From Callaeas wilsoni (lineage: Eukaryota; Chordata; Aves; Passeriformes; Callaeidae), in NCBI GenBank assembly GCA_013398955.1, contig VWPU01010346.1:18942-82941 (forward strand): DNA of 64,000 nt. Direction: 5' to 3'. The notes beneath the pieces are model-generated. The model was not told the DNA's origin and made no database searches. It saw nothing but the letters and a program-made list of their open reading frames with translations. A program made the translations under genes and the position numbers. Below, piece by piece: positions 15,201 through 26,350 of this stretch; position 1 is the first letter of the stretch, and every line of letters begins with the position of its first letter.

Positions 15201-18200
15201 CTTGATGGAAATGGAGCAGAAATTGCTTTCAGTCACAGATGAAAACAAAGATCTCAGAGCTCAAATCCAGTCTTTTGGGAGGTCCATGAGCTCTCTTCAG
15301 GATAGCCGAGACCAGGCCAATGAAGAGCTTCATGTTTTGAAACAGAAATACTCTGCAGACTTAGAGGAACAAAAGAGTCTAGTGCAGAATCTTCAGAAAC
15401 AGGTGGCTCAGCTACAAGAGGAGCAATGTTCCACGGCCAGGGACCGAGATACAGTGAGGTCTGAGCTGACAGAACTGCAGAAGGCTATGGATGAAAGAGG
15501 TCTCTTGGCACACATTGAGAAACTTAATCAGCAGCTCAGAGCTAAAGATGATGAGCTTCTCCATTTGTCTTTGGAATTGGAAGGCTCTTCCAGCCAAGTC
15601 AAATCTCTCTCCAAGGCTATGGCAAGCCTGCAGAATGACCGAGACCGTCTGCTGAATGAATTGGATAAAACACATAAGATTGAAGAAGTGAAACAACAAG
15701 CAGAAGGGAGCACTTCCACCACTTCTTCAGAAGTGCAGAGTCTGAAGAAGGCACTGGCCTCCTTGCAGAGCGACAGAGACAGAGTAGTAAGTCCATGTTC
15801 TCTCTTCCTGCTCTTACTTAAAGCACCACAGGAGATTTGGATCTTTTAAGTCTTAAAATTCAGCACACTTAGATCTGGTAATTGCAATGTGATGCATAGA
15901 TCCTTGTCTTCATGAAATCACAGAATAGTTGAGATTCAAAGGGTCTTCTGGAGATCTTCTAGAGATCTTCTAGTCCAACCGCCCTGCACAAACAAGGTTG
16001 ACTGGAATAGGTTGCTCTGAATGTCCTGTTGGATTTTGAGTATCTCCATTGGTAAATACTCTACAGCTTCTTTGGCCAACCTGTTTTTTCATGTATCTGG
16101 AAATGGTTTCCAGAATTAGTTACTCCCTCACTTTCCCAGGGATGGAAATGAGGCTGACCAGACTGCAGGTTCTCAGTTCCTGTTTCTTGCCCTTCTTGTA
16201 AGTAGAGATGACATTTGCTTTCTTCCAGTCCTTAGGAACCTCTTGGGTCACCATGACCTTTCAAAGGTAATGGAGTTGCCTCCCAATGACCTTAGCATTT
16301 GTGGGCATGCTCCATCAGACCCCATGGATCTGGTATGGGCCATCTATATTATTTTCTCTGACATGGAGGCTGTGATTTCATTGGTAACTTCCCAGGGTGG
16401 TTTCTCTGTTAGCTTGCTTTAAATTATGAAATCATGGAAATAAGGTCCCTGTTAACCTGCTTAGTTCACACCTGTGTCAGCTCATTTGATTTGCCTTAGA
16501 TTTCTAAAAGAGACTAGGGCAAAGGCTTGAGTTTCCTCCTCCTCTTGGCAGCTGATTTTCAAGGCAGGTACAAGACATTGCAGATTCCTTTTGACATCCT
16601 TGCCTGCGCACTGGATGTGTCTGTGTTTGTATAGTCTCTGGCACAGTGCAGCCCAGCAAGTTTCAGAGTTCTCGTTGCTGGTCAGAAGACAGACTTTGAC
16701 AGTTATGTCCCACTGCCACTCATTAAGTACTTTCCCGTCTCCAGAGTCAGCCATGTTTTCTTGTCTTCAAAAACAATTGTAGTGATGCATGTGTAGCAAC
16801 AACTTATTTCTAATTACAGCCTGACAGGAATTGGAGAGCCAAAAGGATTTTACTTGTCAGTTTCCTGGTTTACAGTAAATACCAACTTCAGGAGTTATGC
16901 TTAACCAGTTCCTTCTGTGTCACTTAGTTTTCCTCTGAATAAGATAATTAATATTGTAGCCTGGAGTCTTTTTGTTAGTATGTGTCACATCTTCATGGGA
17001 GAGCTTAAAATTCACTGCCCTCATTAACAATAGAATTGCCTGAGGGGTTTTTTTCTGAGCGGTTTTTAGTACACTGCCGTATTTGATGATTCAGTTTCTA
17101 GTTGCTCTGTCATCTGAACGGGACCTTTTTTGCCTCCAGACACCACAGTGAGAAATGCTCTTAAACAGTTCTAAGTAATAAACCTGGTGCTTGCTCAGCT
17201 GTCACACACTGATGTTTCCCTTTAATTCCAGGTAAGAGAGCTGGAGAATCTGCAGCAGCAATACATCCTGGTCGGGGTGGAAGCTGCTGAGAATTCTCAC
17301 TTAAAGGCACAACTGCAGCAGTGGGAGCAAGAGGCAGACAAACAGCTCCGTCTGCAAGAACAACTGAAGCAAGAAGGAGTTATGTACCAGCAGGAGCTCC
17401 AGCGGCTCAGGTGAACTGCCTGTCTGCTCCCTGCCTTGGCGAGGTTGCAAATGTGTTTGTTTCTCTCAAACAGCAGTTGTGGGCAGAGGTGAAAGGAATG
17501 CTGAGAACCTCAGCCTGGACTGTGCCAGGCACCACTGAGGCCCTCTGCCCTGGCCAGGAGAGGGCACATGTTTCTCTCATCCAGCTTCTGCCTCAGAATT
17601 ACAGCCCAGCAGGTTGGAGGTCAATGCCTCTGTGAAATAGATCAGTGGCCTTTTAGTTTTTATTTCCTTCATCCAGTGGTGGTCAGTATCATCTGTTGGA
17701 GAGGAAAATAAGGCTGTTTCTTGTGTTGGAGCTTATGTATATGATGACAGTACTCTCCATTCCAGGCTGCTGCTGAACACCCTTTATTATCCCACTGATA
17801 TAATAGTTTAGAACATACTCATTTTGTATGGCTGCCTAATCCTTTATTTCACTTGCTCTATATCTTCTATTTTTTTTTTTTAAACGCTGTAATTTAAGTC
17901 TAGTAAAATTGTCTTCTCCAACTGGACTAAAACTAGTCAGACAAATATGCTCTGTTCTGAAAATGGGAGGAAAGGCTTTCAGATATTTCAGAGATCCATT
18001 TAAAAATGCCTGACACTAGAATGAAAAGGGTGGGATTTTCTTTGTGGAAAGGTTTATGGCTTATCTTTGTCCAGAGTGATATAAAAACTTGTAGTTCTCT
18101 CTCTTCCCCCTGCCCCCAATCTGACCCTCAAATTAACACTTCAGATCTCATAAAATTTGAAGTATCTTACAAATTTTATTTATCCTGACAAAAGAACAGG

Positions 18201-21200
18201 AGGTTTATTTCCTGCATAGCTTTTACACTGTACATGAAGTGATGGCCTCAGGTTGGTGCGGTGGGGTCAGTACTCTGGATCTGGTGCACATGTGACCGTG
18301 CAGAGAAATTGTTACGAGGACAAGTGGCATTGCCAGTGACTTCCTTGACAAAACTCTGTACAGCGAGATCAAAACAATGTCCAAGAACACAAAAAGTGTG
18401 AGCGTGGAACAATCTGAAGGGTTCAACCAAATACAGAAAACTTCCTTAAACCAGCTTTTAAGGTTCCTGTACTTAAGTGGGTTGTTTTGGCTTGGCTTGG
18501 TTGTAAAGCTTCATGTCTAGCATGGGGTGATGATTGAATCACCCTTGGCTCATTCTTAGCTGGATACCTGGACATCAAAAATGATACTGATAACTTCCTT
18601 GTAATTTCCCTTGTTTTGTGCTGGGCAGACAGGAGAAGACCACCTGGGAAAAGCAGAGCAGCAGCATGAAGGAGCAGTACCTGATGGCCATAGCGGAGAA
18701 GGACAAGCAGCTGAGCCATTTACAAAGGATCACACAGGAAATGAGGCTGCCCTTCAGCAAGTCTCAAACCGTAGAGGAACAGCACCAAAGCAAGGTGGGT
18801 GGAAAGATACAGATTCTTTACTGGAAATGGAAAGCTTGAAACTCAGCCAGAAGAGTGTGTGTTGCCTGTATCCAGCTCCTACAGACTGCAGTATTGGATG
18901 TGGTTGTGAGGCCTCGGACAGGAATACCAGCAATCTAACCTGCATCACTGGAAGTTTTAGAAATTATGGCATACCCTTAAGTGCTCTTCCTTAAGTTCCT
19001 GGTTTCCAGTGTTTCAAGAAAGAGGGTAAAAGAGACAGGGCTTCCTAGGCACCTTGGGTCCTTTGGAGCAGCATGGAACTTCTCGGGTGTGTATTCTGGC
19101 TGTTTTGGTATTGCCCTCTTGCACTGTCTTTGAATCTAAGATTTTCTGTCTTATAATGTTACATCTTAATTTTTAAGTTTTCCATTGAATTTTTCTTGCT
19201 GTTTTTACTGTAACAGGGATCTACAATCCTGGTTCAAGCCCAGAGAGTCTGAGGCTTGAACACTGCACCTTTTCTCTTATTCTCCCTGTATACAGTCCTA
19301 AAAGTGGAGTGGAGTATGTTTGGTATTTTGCTTGTCTAGGGAAGGCTGCATGCAGAGTGCAGTGCATCAGAGCCAAGGAAGAACTCTCCCACCCATGTCT
19401 GCAATATTCCAGTGGTTTATGTCAGTGGAGGGGGTAGCAAATCTCCCTTATCCCTTTGATACACCCATGCATATATGCAAAGAAAAAGCTTGAATAATGT
19501 TCTTGTGATGCTTTCCAGGAGGATTCTTCAGTGCTGGCCTTCTGGTCTTTGTTGATTAGAGCAGTGTGGACATCACTTTGGTTTTTTGTTTGTTTTTTCT
19601 TTTCTCAGTCATGTGCCTTTTTTTTTTTTTTTCTTGTATTTTAAACAGCTTTCAGACAACTTTTGAGCAGGATCCATCATATGTGCAAGTCTGGTGATCT
19701 TTCCTAACTGTTTGGATTTTCAGATGGCTTTTAGGATATTTCTGTTTGTCCCCCATTTGCTCTTTTGCCTGAGCAGATCAAGTTCCAGATCTAGGAATAA
19801 TGTTGGGTTTGACCTTGGAATACTGAAAAGAGAGGACTAACACAAGAGTGAGTTGTCACATGTGCAGCATATTTTTCATTGTTCTTTCCTTGGCAGATTT
19901 CTCCAGAAGTCTTGAAAGGGGACTTTTCAAGCCTAGAAACAGAGATGAAACACCTCCAGGCCCAGCTAAGTGACAGTCTGAAAGAACTGCACCAGAAAGA
20001 GCTCCGAATTCAGCAGTTAAACAGCAAGGTACTGATCCATGTCTTATACGTGCTTGCAGTCAGGGACAAGGAATGTGGGGAGCGTTAGGCTGGAATAGGG
20101 CTCAGGAAGCAGGAATGAATTTGTCCTTGTGGGCATTCAATGAAGTAACACAAAATCAGAAATACATCTCTCAAAAAAGCAGTGTTAGAATCACACCGAT
20201 GGATTCACTGTCACTGAATGGGGCTTGCACTGCACTAGAGCCCATCCTCCATCTCCCACACTGCTCTCCCTCAGTGAGCAGCTGGGGTGAGTCAGAGCAC
20301 TGGAGAGAGAAGCCATGAGCGGGATAGCTGTTCTGTATGGACCAGAAGGATATCCAGGCCCCATGCAGATTCCATCCAGCAGGCTCAGTGACAGGATCTG
20401 AATCAGCAGCTTTTCTGCCACTGAAATTTAGTGCCCTTTCTCCCAGGTGACCAAAGGGAGAAAGGAGGAGGGAAGAGGACAGGGGAGGAAAGAAAGAGAT
20501 GAGGGCGGGAGAGAGGACAGATGGAGGGGACAGTGGGGGAAAGAAGTTGGGTGGGAGGAGATGAAGAGCAGACAAAGGGACCAGAAAGAAGAAAGTTGTT
20601 TACAGGTTCCATGTCTGTTTTTGGGAGCACTTTCTAGCCTCCTGCTTTCTGGGCTGCTGAAGGAAGGCCCTCCTTGCAAAGGCAAGCTTGTCATTTTCAC
20701 TTCTGCCTGCCAGCTTGAAACACTTCCTGCATTTCAGTGCAGAATCACAATCAGTCAATTCCCACACTGAAATGGAAGACCCAGAACTAACTCATCTTCA
20801 GAAAGAGAGTTGTATTCAAGGAGAAAGTGAGAACATAAAATCATAATTTACTGATGATATTTCTGAAAGGTTTAGGTCAATCTCAGCACTTTAGAAATCT
20901 TGTTCTGGACATGTAGTATTCAGTACATCTCTTGAATGTTTTGAGACTCCTGTTCCAGAAACCTTTGCCACAAGTTACTCTTGGAGATCGTCACTGGTCT
21001 TTGGATCTTAGTGATGGGCAGTGTGGCAGTTACATGTTCTCAAGAGAATTCTTACCCTCAGTTAGACAGAGAACAATTTTGCTTTCGCATAGTCAATTTC
21101 TTTGCTTGCCTGTTGTGTTCTCTTCTCAGCTGTCTCAGGTCTTTGAGGAGAAAAATGCCCTCTCCCTCCAGCTCCGTGGGAGCAGTCGGAGCATCTGTGA

Positions 21201-24200
21201 GAACCATCAGCACTACAGCGAGGTCCTGAACCGCTGCCTGGTGCTCGAGAGGCAGCTCCAGGAGCTGCAGGCTGCAGACAGGAGCACGGTAAGGGGGTTG
21301 GGCTTGGTGCACGGCAGGGAAAAGCTTATTTCAAGTGGCTCTGCTAATTATCCCGCATTGTAGTAGCTGTGTCCTCTCTTCATTCAGTGCAGTCTGCAGT
21401 ACATTCCTGTTTTCTTTCAGGAGCTGTTTGCAACAGACGCTGCTCCAGGAGCACCCCAAGAAAAGAATGAGCCGCAGAGAGGCAGTTACACACCTGAACT
21501 GCAGGAGCTGCAGCTGAGGTAAAGGAAGTCTGAGAAAACACGGGTAGGGATGTTCGTCCTGATGGAGGTATTGAGGCTAGTGATGAGCCTATTGCTTTTA
21601 CTCTGTACCAGTGCGTTGGGAAAACGCAGTCCCACACGAGGATCTTGTGGACTTGGAGGAACTGTTGTATGCACTTAGTAGCTGTCACTAGTTACCTCTT
21701 TGGATTAGAGCTTCAAAAAAACACAAGGACAACATGCAGCAGCAATACCAGCCAAACCAGCATCTTGGATCTGGTGGGCTGTGTCCTCAGTAGCTGCTGA
21801 AGTATATCAATGGTCCTGGTCTCAAGGTTGTAGCCTGAGAGTGTCTGGAATTGAGACATAGCACAGGATTCCTTGTAACCTTCTGAAACTAAGATCTAGC
21901 ACATGATTCCTGGTACCCTTTCAAAAGAATTTTCAGAAGGTGGAACCATGGATGACAGAGCCAAGGAACTCTTTCCTGATGTGAAACAGAAGCTTCAAGA
22001 GATTTATCTTCTCTCATGTTTTCCAAATAATTTAAATACAGTAAAGATGACTAAGTCTCCTGTGTGAGCTGGGAGGTAATTTGGGTCTGTTCACACACTG
22101 CATCAGTGAATACAATAGAAACACAGTAGTCCATGAATTAGGCCTTTTTTGGCATATGCTTTGTTATTTTCTGACAGGTTGTCTGAAACAGAACATTTAC
22201 ATAGCAGCACAAAGCAGGATTTAAAGTATTTGGAGGAGCAGCTGGAAGAAGAACGAGAGCGTCGTCTTGCTGCAGAGGAGGCGCTTTTTGCGGCACAGGA
22301 TCAGATCAGGAGGTGAGGCAGCTTGAGCAAACAAACGCTATCACCATAGAAGTGTGGTGGTTCTAGCTCTGTTTTTCATTTGCACTTCATCACATCCTTC
22401 TGTCAAATGGCACTGGGTGCACAGAGACAACTACCATGTCTGTCACAGAATCACAGGAAGGCTGAGGTCGAAAGAGGCCTCCAAAGACCATCTGGCCCAA
22501 CCCCCTGCTCATCCTAGACCCAGTTACCCAGGACCATGTCCAGAGGGCGGTTGACTATCTCCAAGGAGGAAGAATTCACAACCACCCTGGGCAACTGGCG
22601 TGGAGCTCAGTCACTCTTACTGTATAAAAGAGTTTCCCAGAGTTCAGGAAATTCAGTTCCTTCAATTGTAGGCAGATAGAATGAGACAAATGACTAGACA
22701 TTAAGACAAATTCTGTCTAGAAATTAGATGCCAGCGTTCTCAATTAGTTAAATTAACTACTGGAAAATATAATTTGGAGACTGAAAATTGGGTGCAGACC
22801 GAAGAGGAGTTCTCATGCTTTCAGGGGATTAGTCTCCTCAGTAAGCACCTGTCTGTCATGCATGAAACAGTTTTGACTTGAAGAATGTCACTCATTTTTA
22901 ATGTATTGCCAATTAACATAAACTTTTCATTAATTTGGTTACTGAGAAACAATTAAACACTTAGGAAAAAGGGCTTTCATCCACCTTTCCCAGGCTTAGC
23001 TTCAGCCTAGACCCCTCTCCTGCCCCGTCCCTAGTATCCAGCCTAGACCCCTCTCCTCCCTGCTCTGCAGTATCCAGCACTGTGGTCTGCACTGCACAGG
23101 ACACTGCGTGTCTCGGGGCACTGGACAGATGCCCTGAGAGTCAGCAGAGCAAAGGTTGCTGACCTGGACTAGACACTTGGATTAGGATGCAGTGAGCAGC
23201 AGGTTCAAAATGCTTGATTCTCCTCATTGGCTATGGAGGAGGTTGTAGGACATGACTTGATTGTAGGCACTTGTGCTGTGCATTTCCTGGTAGTTCAAAT
23301 AACTGGAGTTATGGACGAGTGGAGTCTTTTACATGAAAACAATGCCTTTCTTCTGACACACTTGCTGATTCAGCCAAAAAATAATGGTCTGTATGGAAGA
23401 ATTCTGAATGAAGTTCCCTGGTAATTGCTACACAGTTTGGACAACTGTAGCTCCCTCTGGCATTAAAAGCTTCCTGCAGCTGATCTCACTAATGAATGGT
23501 AGCCCCAGGATGTGACTGCTGCCTCTGTCACTAGAAAATAGTAAGGAAGAACCAGCACTATTGCAGCCAGAGCTGGCTTCCAAAATAATTTCACAGAATT
23601 TACAACATACAGGTGTATCATCTGCCCTGGCTTCTTTCAAGTCACACTATAAAATTTCACTTGAAAGGAAAAAAGACTCCAGCTAGTTGGGTCACCCTGT
23701 TCTTTTGCTCAGTGTGAGCTCAGGAGGCATGACACCTGTACAAATGGAACCAGCTCTTGGCAAGTGAAGCCAGGGCTTGCTTGCAGGGGTTGATTCCTTT
23801 TTTGAGAAATACCTTCTTTCCTAAGCTTGATTACAATGTTGATTTGGGGCATCATAATAAGAAACCAAATTTAATTTCATGTTTGTTGTGGCAGGTTGCA
23901 GTCAAGTGAGTGGGCATCTTCCTTAAGTGCCAGCATTGATATGACTCCAGGTCACGAGCAGTCCTTGCTGATCGACTCCATGGATAATAATTCCAGCAGA
24001 GTAAGAATTTAACATTCGCAGCTGTCAATTTTGTGAGTCCCAGCTGATTCAAGAAACTGTGAACCTACAGCAGTTAAATTCCTCTGTAGACACACATAAA
24101 TCGGTCGGGGACTGTGTAGTTTTTCTGCTCTCGCCATGCTGGAAACAGAATTGGATGGGGCTGGTTCATGGAAAACCTGCAGAGAGCAGGGGAAGGGGAA

Positions 24201-24505
24201 TAGTTCATGAGGATTGCCCTAGTGTTAGGATCTGACAGTGGAATGATTTGGGGAAGGTTTATGCTCATTAGCTTAAACAAACTTATTTCCATGGTCTGGA
24301 GAGCTCTGGATGAAGGCAGCTGGGGACACAACCATTCCTTGTAGTGACTGCTCTCCCTTTACTCTTCCAGACTCGGAGTACTCTTGGACTACGACGCCTG
24401 TTACGCTCTCTCTTCCGCTCCCGGACCCACTTGCCTCTGCTAGCGGCCGTGTATCTGCTTGCTCTCCACGTCCTGCTCTTCCTGTGCTTTACAGGCCACC
24501 TGTGA
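1..24505 (+). CDS. GOLGB1: GOLGB1 (giantin), 3' part of gene, 16 exons in window
   Basis: Giantin is a very large coiled-coil tether anchored in the cis/medial Golgi membrane by a C-terminal transmembrane segment; it acts in COPI vesicle tethering and Golgi organisation (family knowledge). Exons I assign by splice sites and phase: 1-271 (5' partial), 915-1006, 1309-1405, 4551-4624, 6264-6354, 7106-7173, 8089-13040, 13836-15786, 17232-17410, 18629-18794, 19897-20028, 21130-21288, 21421-21518, 22178-22312, 23895-24000, 24371-24505. The sum is 8,706 nt, an exact multiple of 3, giving 2,901 residues plus stop, against about 3,250 in human giantin, so roughly 350 N-terminal residues lie left of the window. 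The protein is almost continuous heptad-rich coiled coil (Glu, Lys, Gln, Leu). The C-terminus ends in a hydrophobic anchor and CFTGHL, as in mammals. No frameshift is seen. HCLS1 follows on the same strand, as in mammals. Confidence 0.96.
915..1006 (+). CDS. GOLGB1: GOLGB1 exon
   Basis: The acceptor CTGTCAG ends at 914 and the donor GTACGA begins at 1007. It starts in phase 2 and reads DELVQKSEEF through a Gln-rich coiled-coil segment. Confidence 0.85.
1309..1405 (+). CDS. GOLGB1: GOLGB1 exon
   Basis: Acceptor TTTAAACAG at 1300-1308; donor GTCGTA at 1406 (weak after +2). Reads DESTSQEKIIDQEDQ and leaves one base, completed by AA at 4551 to give Glu. Confidence 0.8.
1921..2995 (-). mobile_element. 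CR1 LINE fragment, antisense, in GOLGB1 intron
   Basis: Starts at the CR1 3' tail (GGGTTGGAAGGAACTC region) and runs through typical CR1 3' UTR and the end of the reverse-transcriptase ORF in antisense orientation. Hallmarks are the segment around 2230-2330, the 'gggccttgcacttgacctt' stretch near 2530 and the 'ctggatggcatcacgtcccc' stretch near 2610. The remnant ORFs are interrupted, so it is a dead, 5'-truncated copy. Confidence 0.85.
4551..4624 (+). CDS. GOLGB1: GOLGB1 exon
   Basis: Acceptor ATGTTTCAG ends at 4550; donor GTAATG at 4625. The 74 nt are open only in the frame that matches its neighbours (phase 2 in, phase 0 out). Confidence 0.8.
6091..6125. repeat. TTTA-type simple repeat
   Basis: AT-rich (TTTA/TTAT)n run in a GOLGB1 intron. 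Confidence 0.7.
6264..6354 (+). CDS. GOLGB1: GOLGB1 exon
   Basis: Acceptor CAACCCACAG ends at 6263; donor GTGAGG at 6355. Phase 0 in, phase 1 out. Confidence 0.85.
6968..6992. repeat. Poly-C / poly-T tract
   Basis: About ten C followed by about thirteen T in a GOLGB1 intron; length may be unreliable in the assembly. Confidence 0.8.
7106..7173 (+). CDS. GOLGB1: GOLGB1 exon
   Basis: Acceptor TTTTCTCACTAG ends at 7105; donor GTACAA at 7174. Only the phase-2 reading is open (VSGELVNSEVQKPF), joining in phase 0 to the giant exon at 8089. Confidence 0.8.
7872..7945 (-). mobile_element. CR1 LINE 3' end fragment
   Basis: The repeated CACAGAATC octamer tail followed by AGTTGGAAGGGACCTCTGG is the reverse complement of a CR1 3' end. 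Short, in the GOLGB1 intron just before the giant exon. Confidence 0.8.
8089..13040 (+). CDS. GOLGB1: GOLGB1 giant exon (4,952 nt)
   Basis: A single uninterrupted exon of 1,650 codons, from acceptor TTTCTTTCAG (ends 8088) to donor GTAAAT at 13041. It encodes the central giantin rod. Three copies of a KLQxAL(V/I)xRKxxxK motif lie at about 9391-9435, 9901-9945 and 10711-10758, and one copy of SMSSLQDDRDR near its end at about 12850-12882. Mammalian GOLGB1 also has one very large central exon, so this is a conserved gene feature. Confidence 0.95.
13836..15786 (+). CDS. GOLGB1: GOLGB1 large exon (1,951 nt)
   Basis: Acceptor CTGTTTTCAG ends at 13835; donor GTAAGT at 15787. It encodes 650 codons of coiled coil and contains four copies of the (S/A)(M/L)(S/A)SLQxxRDR motif at about 14458, 15280, 15613 and 15748. 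The fifth residue block after the last copy is completed in the exon at 17232 (V-REL). Confidence 0.95.
15917..16410 (-). mobile_element. CR1 LINE fragment in GOLGB1 intron
   Basis: Begins with ATCACAGAATAGTTGAGATTC (CR1 tail, reverse complement) and continues through antisense CR1 reverse-transcriptase-derived sequence ('gacatttgctttcttccagt' near 16210, 'cccatggatctgg' near 16321). A short duplication, AGATCTTCTAG twice, lies near 15953-15974. Confidence 0.75.
17232..17410 (+). CDS. GOLGB1: GOLGB1 exon
   Basis: Acceptor TTAATTCCAG ends at 17231; donor GTGAAC at 17411. It reads VRELENLQQQYILVGVE and ends in an Arg codon split over the intron; this matches the region after the last SLQxDRDR motif of mammalian giantin. 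Confidence 0.92.
18629..18794 (+). CDS. GOLGB1: GOLGB1 exon
   Basis: Acceptor GTGCTGGGCAG ends at 18628; donor GTGGGT at 18795. Contains KEQYLMAIAEKDKQLSHLQ, strongly like the corresponding mammalian giantin segment. Confidence 0.93.
19897..20028 (+). CDS. GOLGB1: GOLGB1 exon
   Basis: Acceptor TTCCTTGGCAG ends at 19896; donor GTACTG at 20029. Contains LSDSLKELHQKELRIQQLNSK, a conserved giantin block. Confidence 0.93.
20452..20595 (+). repeat. Polypurine tract in GOLGB1 intron
   Basis: About 140 nt of nearly uninterrupted A/G (GGAGGAAAG-like units) on the + strand with few pyrimidines. No coding support; low-complexity sequence. Confidence 0.75.
21130..21288 (+). CDS. GOLGB1: GOLGB1 exon
   Basis: Acceptor TTCTCTTCTCAG ends at 21129; donor GTAAGG at 21289. 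Contains LSQVFEEKNALSLQL and NHQHYSEVLNRCLVLE, conserved with mammalian giantin. Confidence 0.94.
21421..21518 (+). CDS. GOLGB1: GOLGB1 exon
   Basis: Acceptor TTTTCTTTCAG ends at 21420; donor GTAAAG at 21519. Contains DAAPGAPQEKNEPQR, matching the mammalian VAPGAPQEKN block. Confidence 0.94.
22178..22312 (+). CDS. GOLGB1: GOLGB1 exon
   Basis: Acceptor TTTTCTGACAG ends at 22177; donor GTGAGG at 22313. Contains LEEERERRLAAEEALFAAQ, the last coiled-coil segment before the anchor region. Confidence 0.93.
22443..22640 (-). mobile_element. CR1 LINE 3' fragment in GOLGB1 intron
   Basis: CACAGAATCACAGG tail, then 'ggcccaaccccctgctcatc', typical of antisense CR1 3' UTR. Confidence 0.8.
23003..23075. 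repeat. 36-bp tandem duplication
   Basis: Two imperfect copies of a 36-bp unit beginning CAGCCTAGACCCCTCTCC start at 23003 and 23039, in the intron before the penultimate GOLGB1 coding exon. Confidence 0.7.
23895..24000 (+). CDS. GOLGB1: GOLGB1 exon
   Basis: Acceptor TTGTGGCAG ends at 23894; donor GTAAGA at 24001. Contains SSEWASSLSASIDM and EQSLLIDSMDNNSSR, the Ser-rich link ahead of the membrane anchor. Confidence 0.92.
24371..24505 (+). CDS. GOLGB1: GOLGB1 terminal exon with Golgi membrane anchor
   Basis: Acceptor ACTCTTCCAG ends at 24370; the stop TGA is at 24503-24505. It encodes a basic stretch (RRLLRSLFRSR) followed by about 20 hydrophobic residues and the terminal CFTGHL, the C-terminal anchor of giantin. 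Confidence 0.96.
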   Translation, partial: TRSTLGLRRLLRSLFRSRTHLPLLAAVYLLALHVLLFLCFTGHL

Positions 24506-26040
24506 ACAGGAGCAACAGCCTTTTATCGAGCCTCGGCCCTGTGCGTACTGAGGGCCTGCACGCCCTCCCTAGAAGGCAGCACTTGTCCCAGCCGCCGCCT
24601 TTCCCAAACCAGCCCTGAAGCAGCAGTTGCACCCAGCACCTGGGTGCTGCTGTCACTCAGTGCTGGTGCTGGGGAGCTGCTCCCAGGAGATCTGCCATTC
24701 CCTTAGTGTTTCTACGTGAGTGGATCGTTTTCTGAGCCAGGGTTGTGCTGCAAGCCTCAAGGACAGCATCTGTTCCTGTAACTGGAAGTAGTACCACTCA
24801 TTTCAGATAGTATTGTGCTGCAGTAGGAATAAGAAAAATACTCTTGAGTTGCTGCAGTATCTCAGCACTTCTAAAACAGCAGAATCTTTTCCCTCTTAGG
24901 CTGAATCCATGAGTGATGGGGTTGGGGGAACACTGTAGCTGGATGTAAGAAAAAGAATTGTCTTCCTTTTCTTACACCCCTTAGATTTGCTCCATGGCTC
25001 AGAGCTGTCTGAAATGCATATCCTAAGGAAGTTATGGGCACTTTAAGGAATGTGAATCTTAAAATCATGTTTCCTGCTCAGTTGCATCTCCTGTTGAAGA
25101 AGGGCCAAAATTAGTATATCTGGCCCTGGTGAGCATTCCATTTAAAATCAGTCATATGTCTGCCCTGACAAGCCTGTAAAATAATGCCAGTAATTTAGTT
25201 ATTTAAAAGGAATAGGAAACATGAAACTTTTTAGCTCTTAAGTTAAAAACCCTCCTGTTTATAACATTTGTGCACCTCTCATGGTGGAAGGTGCTGCTTT
25301 ACCTCTAGAAAAGAGAGCAGCTCTTCTCCTGCCTTCTCACCCACTAAACACTTGTCACGAGACTGAACCTGCACAGACTGTGTTGAAGGGGTCCATAATG
25401 TGCTGTGAGGGCCCAAAGCAAAGGCAGAAACTCCAGAAATAAACTCTCTCCCCTGTGCTGAGGAAGGAGCCAGAGTTCTGAAACCTTCTGGTGTCTCTGG
25501 TGTAGAAAGCTGGTGTTTGGGCATATTTGGACCCAAATCAAATGATGCGAATGGACCGGATCTTTTAGGATATACGGAAATATACCCATATGTTTTCTAA
25601 AGACCTCCTGAATTTGAGACTGCCCTCTTCCAAAAGGAGAATGTTGAATGCAAAGGAAGTTCCAGTCGCGTTCGCTGTCAGATGGTGGTCATTTCGTTCA
25701 GAGTACTGGCCAGGAGAATTGTATCTGCCTCCTAGTAGAGTGTTAACAGTCACATTTTTCCCATGGGAAAGAGGTAGTTCTTTTGATATTGCTAGTAAAT
25801 TAAGCTGCTCTAGCCAGTGCAGAAAGCCTGTTTGAGGATGGATTGATTTCACTGGTAGCTAAACCAGCTGGATCTCTGGCAGGTCCAGAGCACTGGCACT
25901 ATATATCCTTTTGTGCATTGTCCATGATTGCCAGTGGGAACTTCCTCTAACTATGTAAAATTCAGTGACCAAATACTTTGTCTATAGCTTCCTGGGGTAT
26001 GAGCTCCTGTATGTATAATAAAGTTTATTTTTCAGATGGA
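24506..26040 (+). other. GOLGB1: Probable GOLGB1 3' UTR
   Basis: No further gene is evident after the stop. Canonical AATAAA signals occur at 25438-25443 and 26017-26022; the second is followed by a T-rich then GT-containing stretch and is the more typical site. The 3' limit is inferred, not observed. Confidence 0.55.
26017..26022 (+). promoter_or_regulatory. GOLGB1: Candidate GOLGB1 polyadenylation signal
   Basis: AATAAA followed within about 10 nt by a T-rich stretch and then GT-rich sequence, 1.5 kb after the GOLGB1 stop. An alternative upstream signal is at 25438-25443. Confidence 0.5.
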
Positions 26041-26274
26041 ATCTGTGTAACATTGTCATGTAACTGTCCAAGTGGAGGGTGTACTGCTGCTGTATCACCA
26101 CACCTTCTGTGGGACACAGTGGCACTGCGGGTCTCTTTCATGTGTGCTGCCTTGGGTGATGGTTGCAGAAGCTCTGTTTCTTTATACAATGTGAATGCCT
26201 AGGTGATGACCTTTTCTCCCTATCTGACCTCTTGTTCAGCCTTTTTCAGCTGACAGAATAAGAAAATAGCACTT

Positions 26275-26350
26275 CAATAGGCAATGTCTCATGGCAGGGG
26301 TATGTGGAACTAATGATTTTAAGGTCCCTTCCAACCCAAACGATTGCATG
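26275..26350 (+). mobile_element. CR1 LINE 3' tail, sense
   Basis: TTTTAAGGTCCCTTCCAACC followed by a degenerate ATTCTATGA-type octamer end is the sense 3' terminus of CR1. About 75 bp, just beyond the GOLGB1 3' end. Confidence 0.75.
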
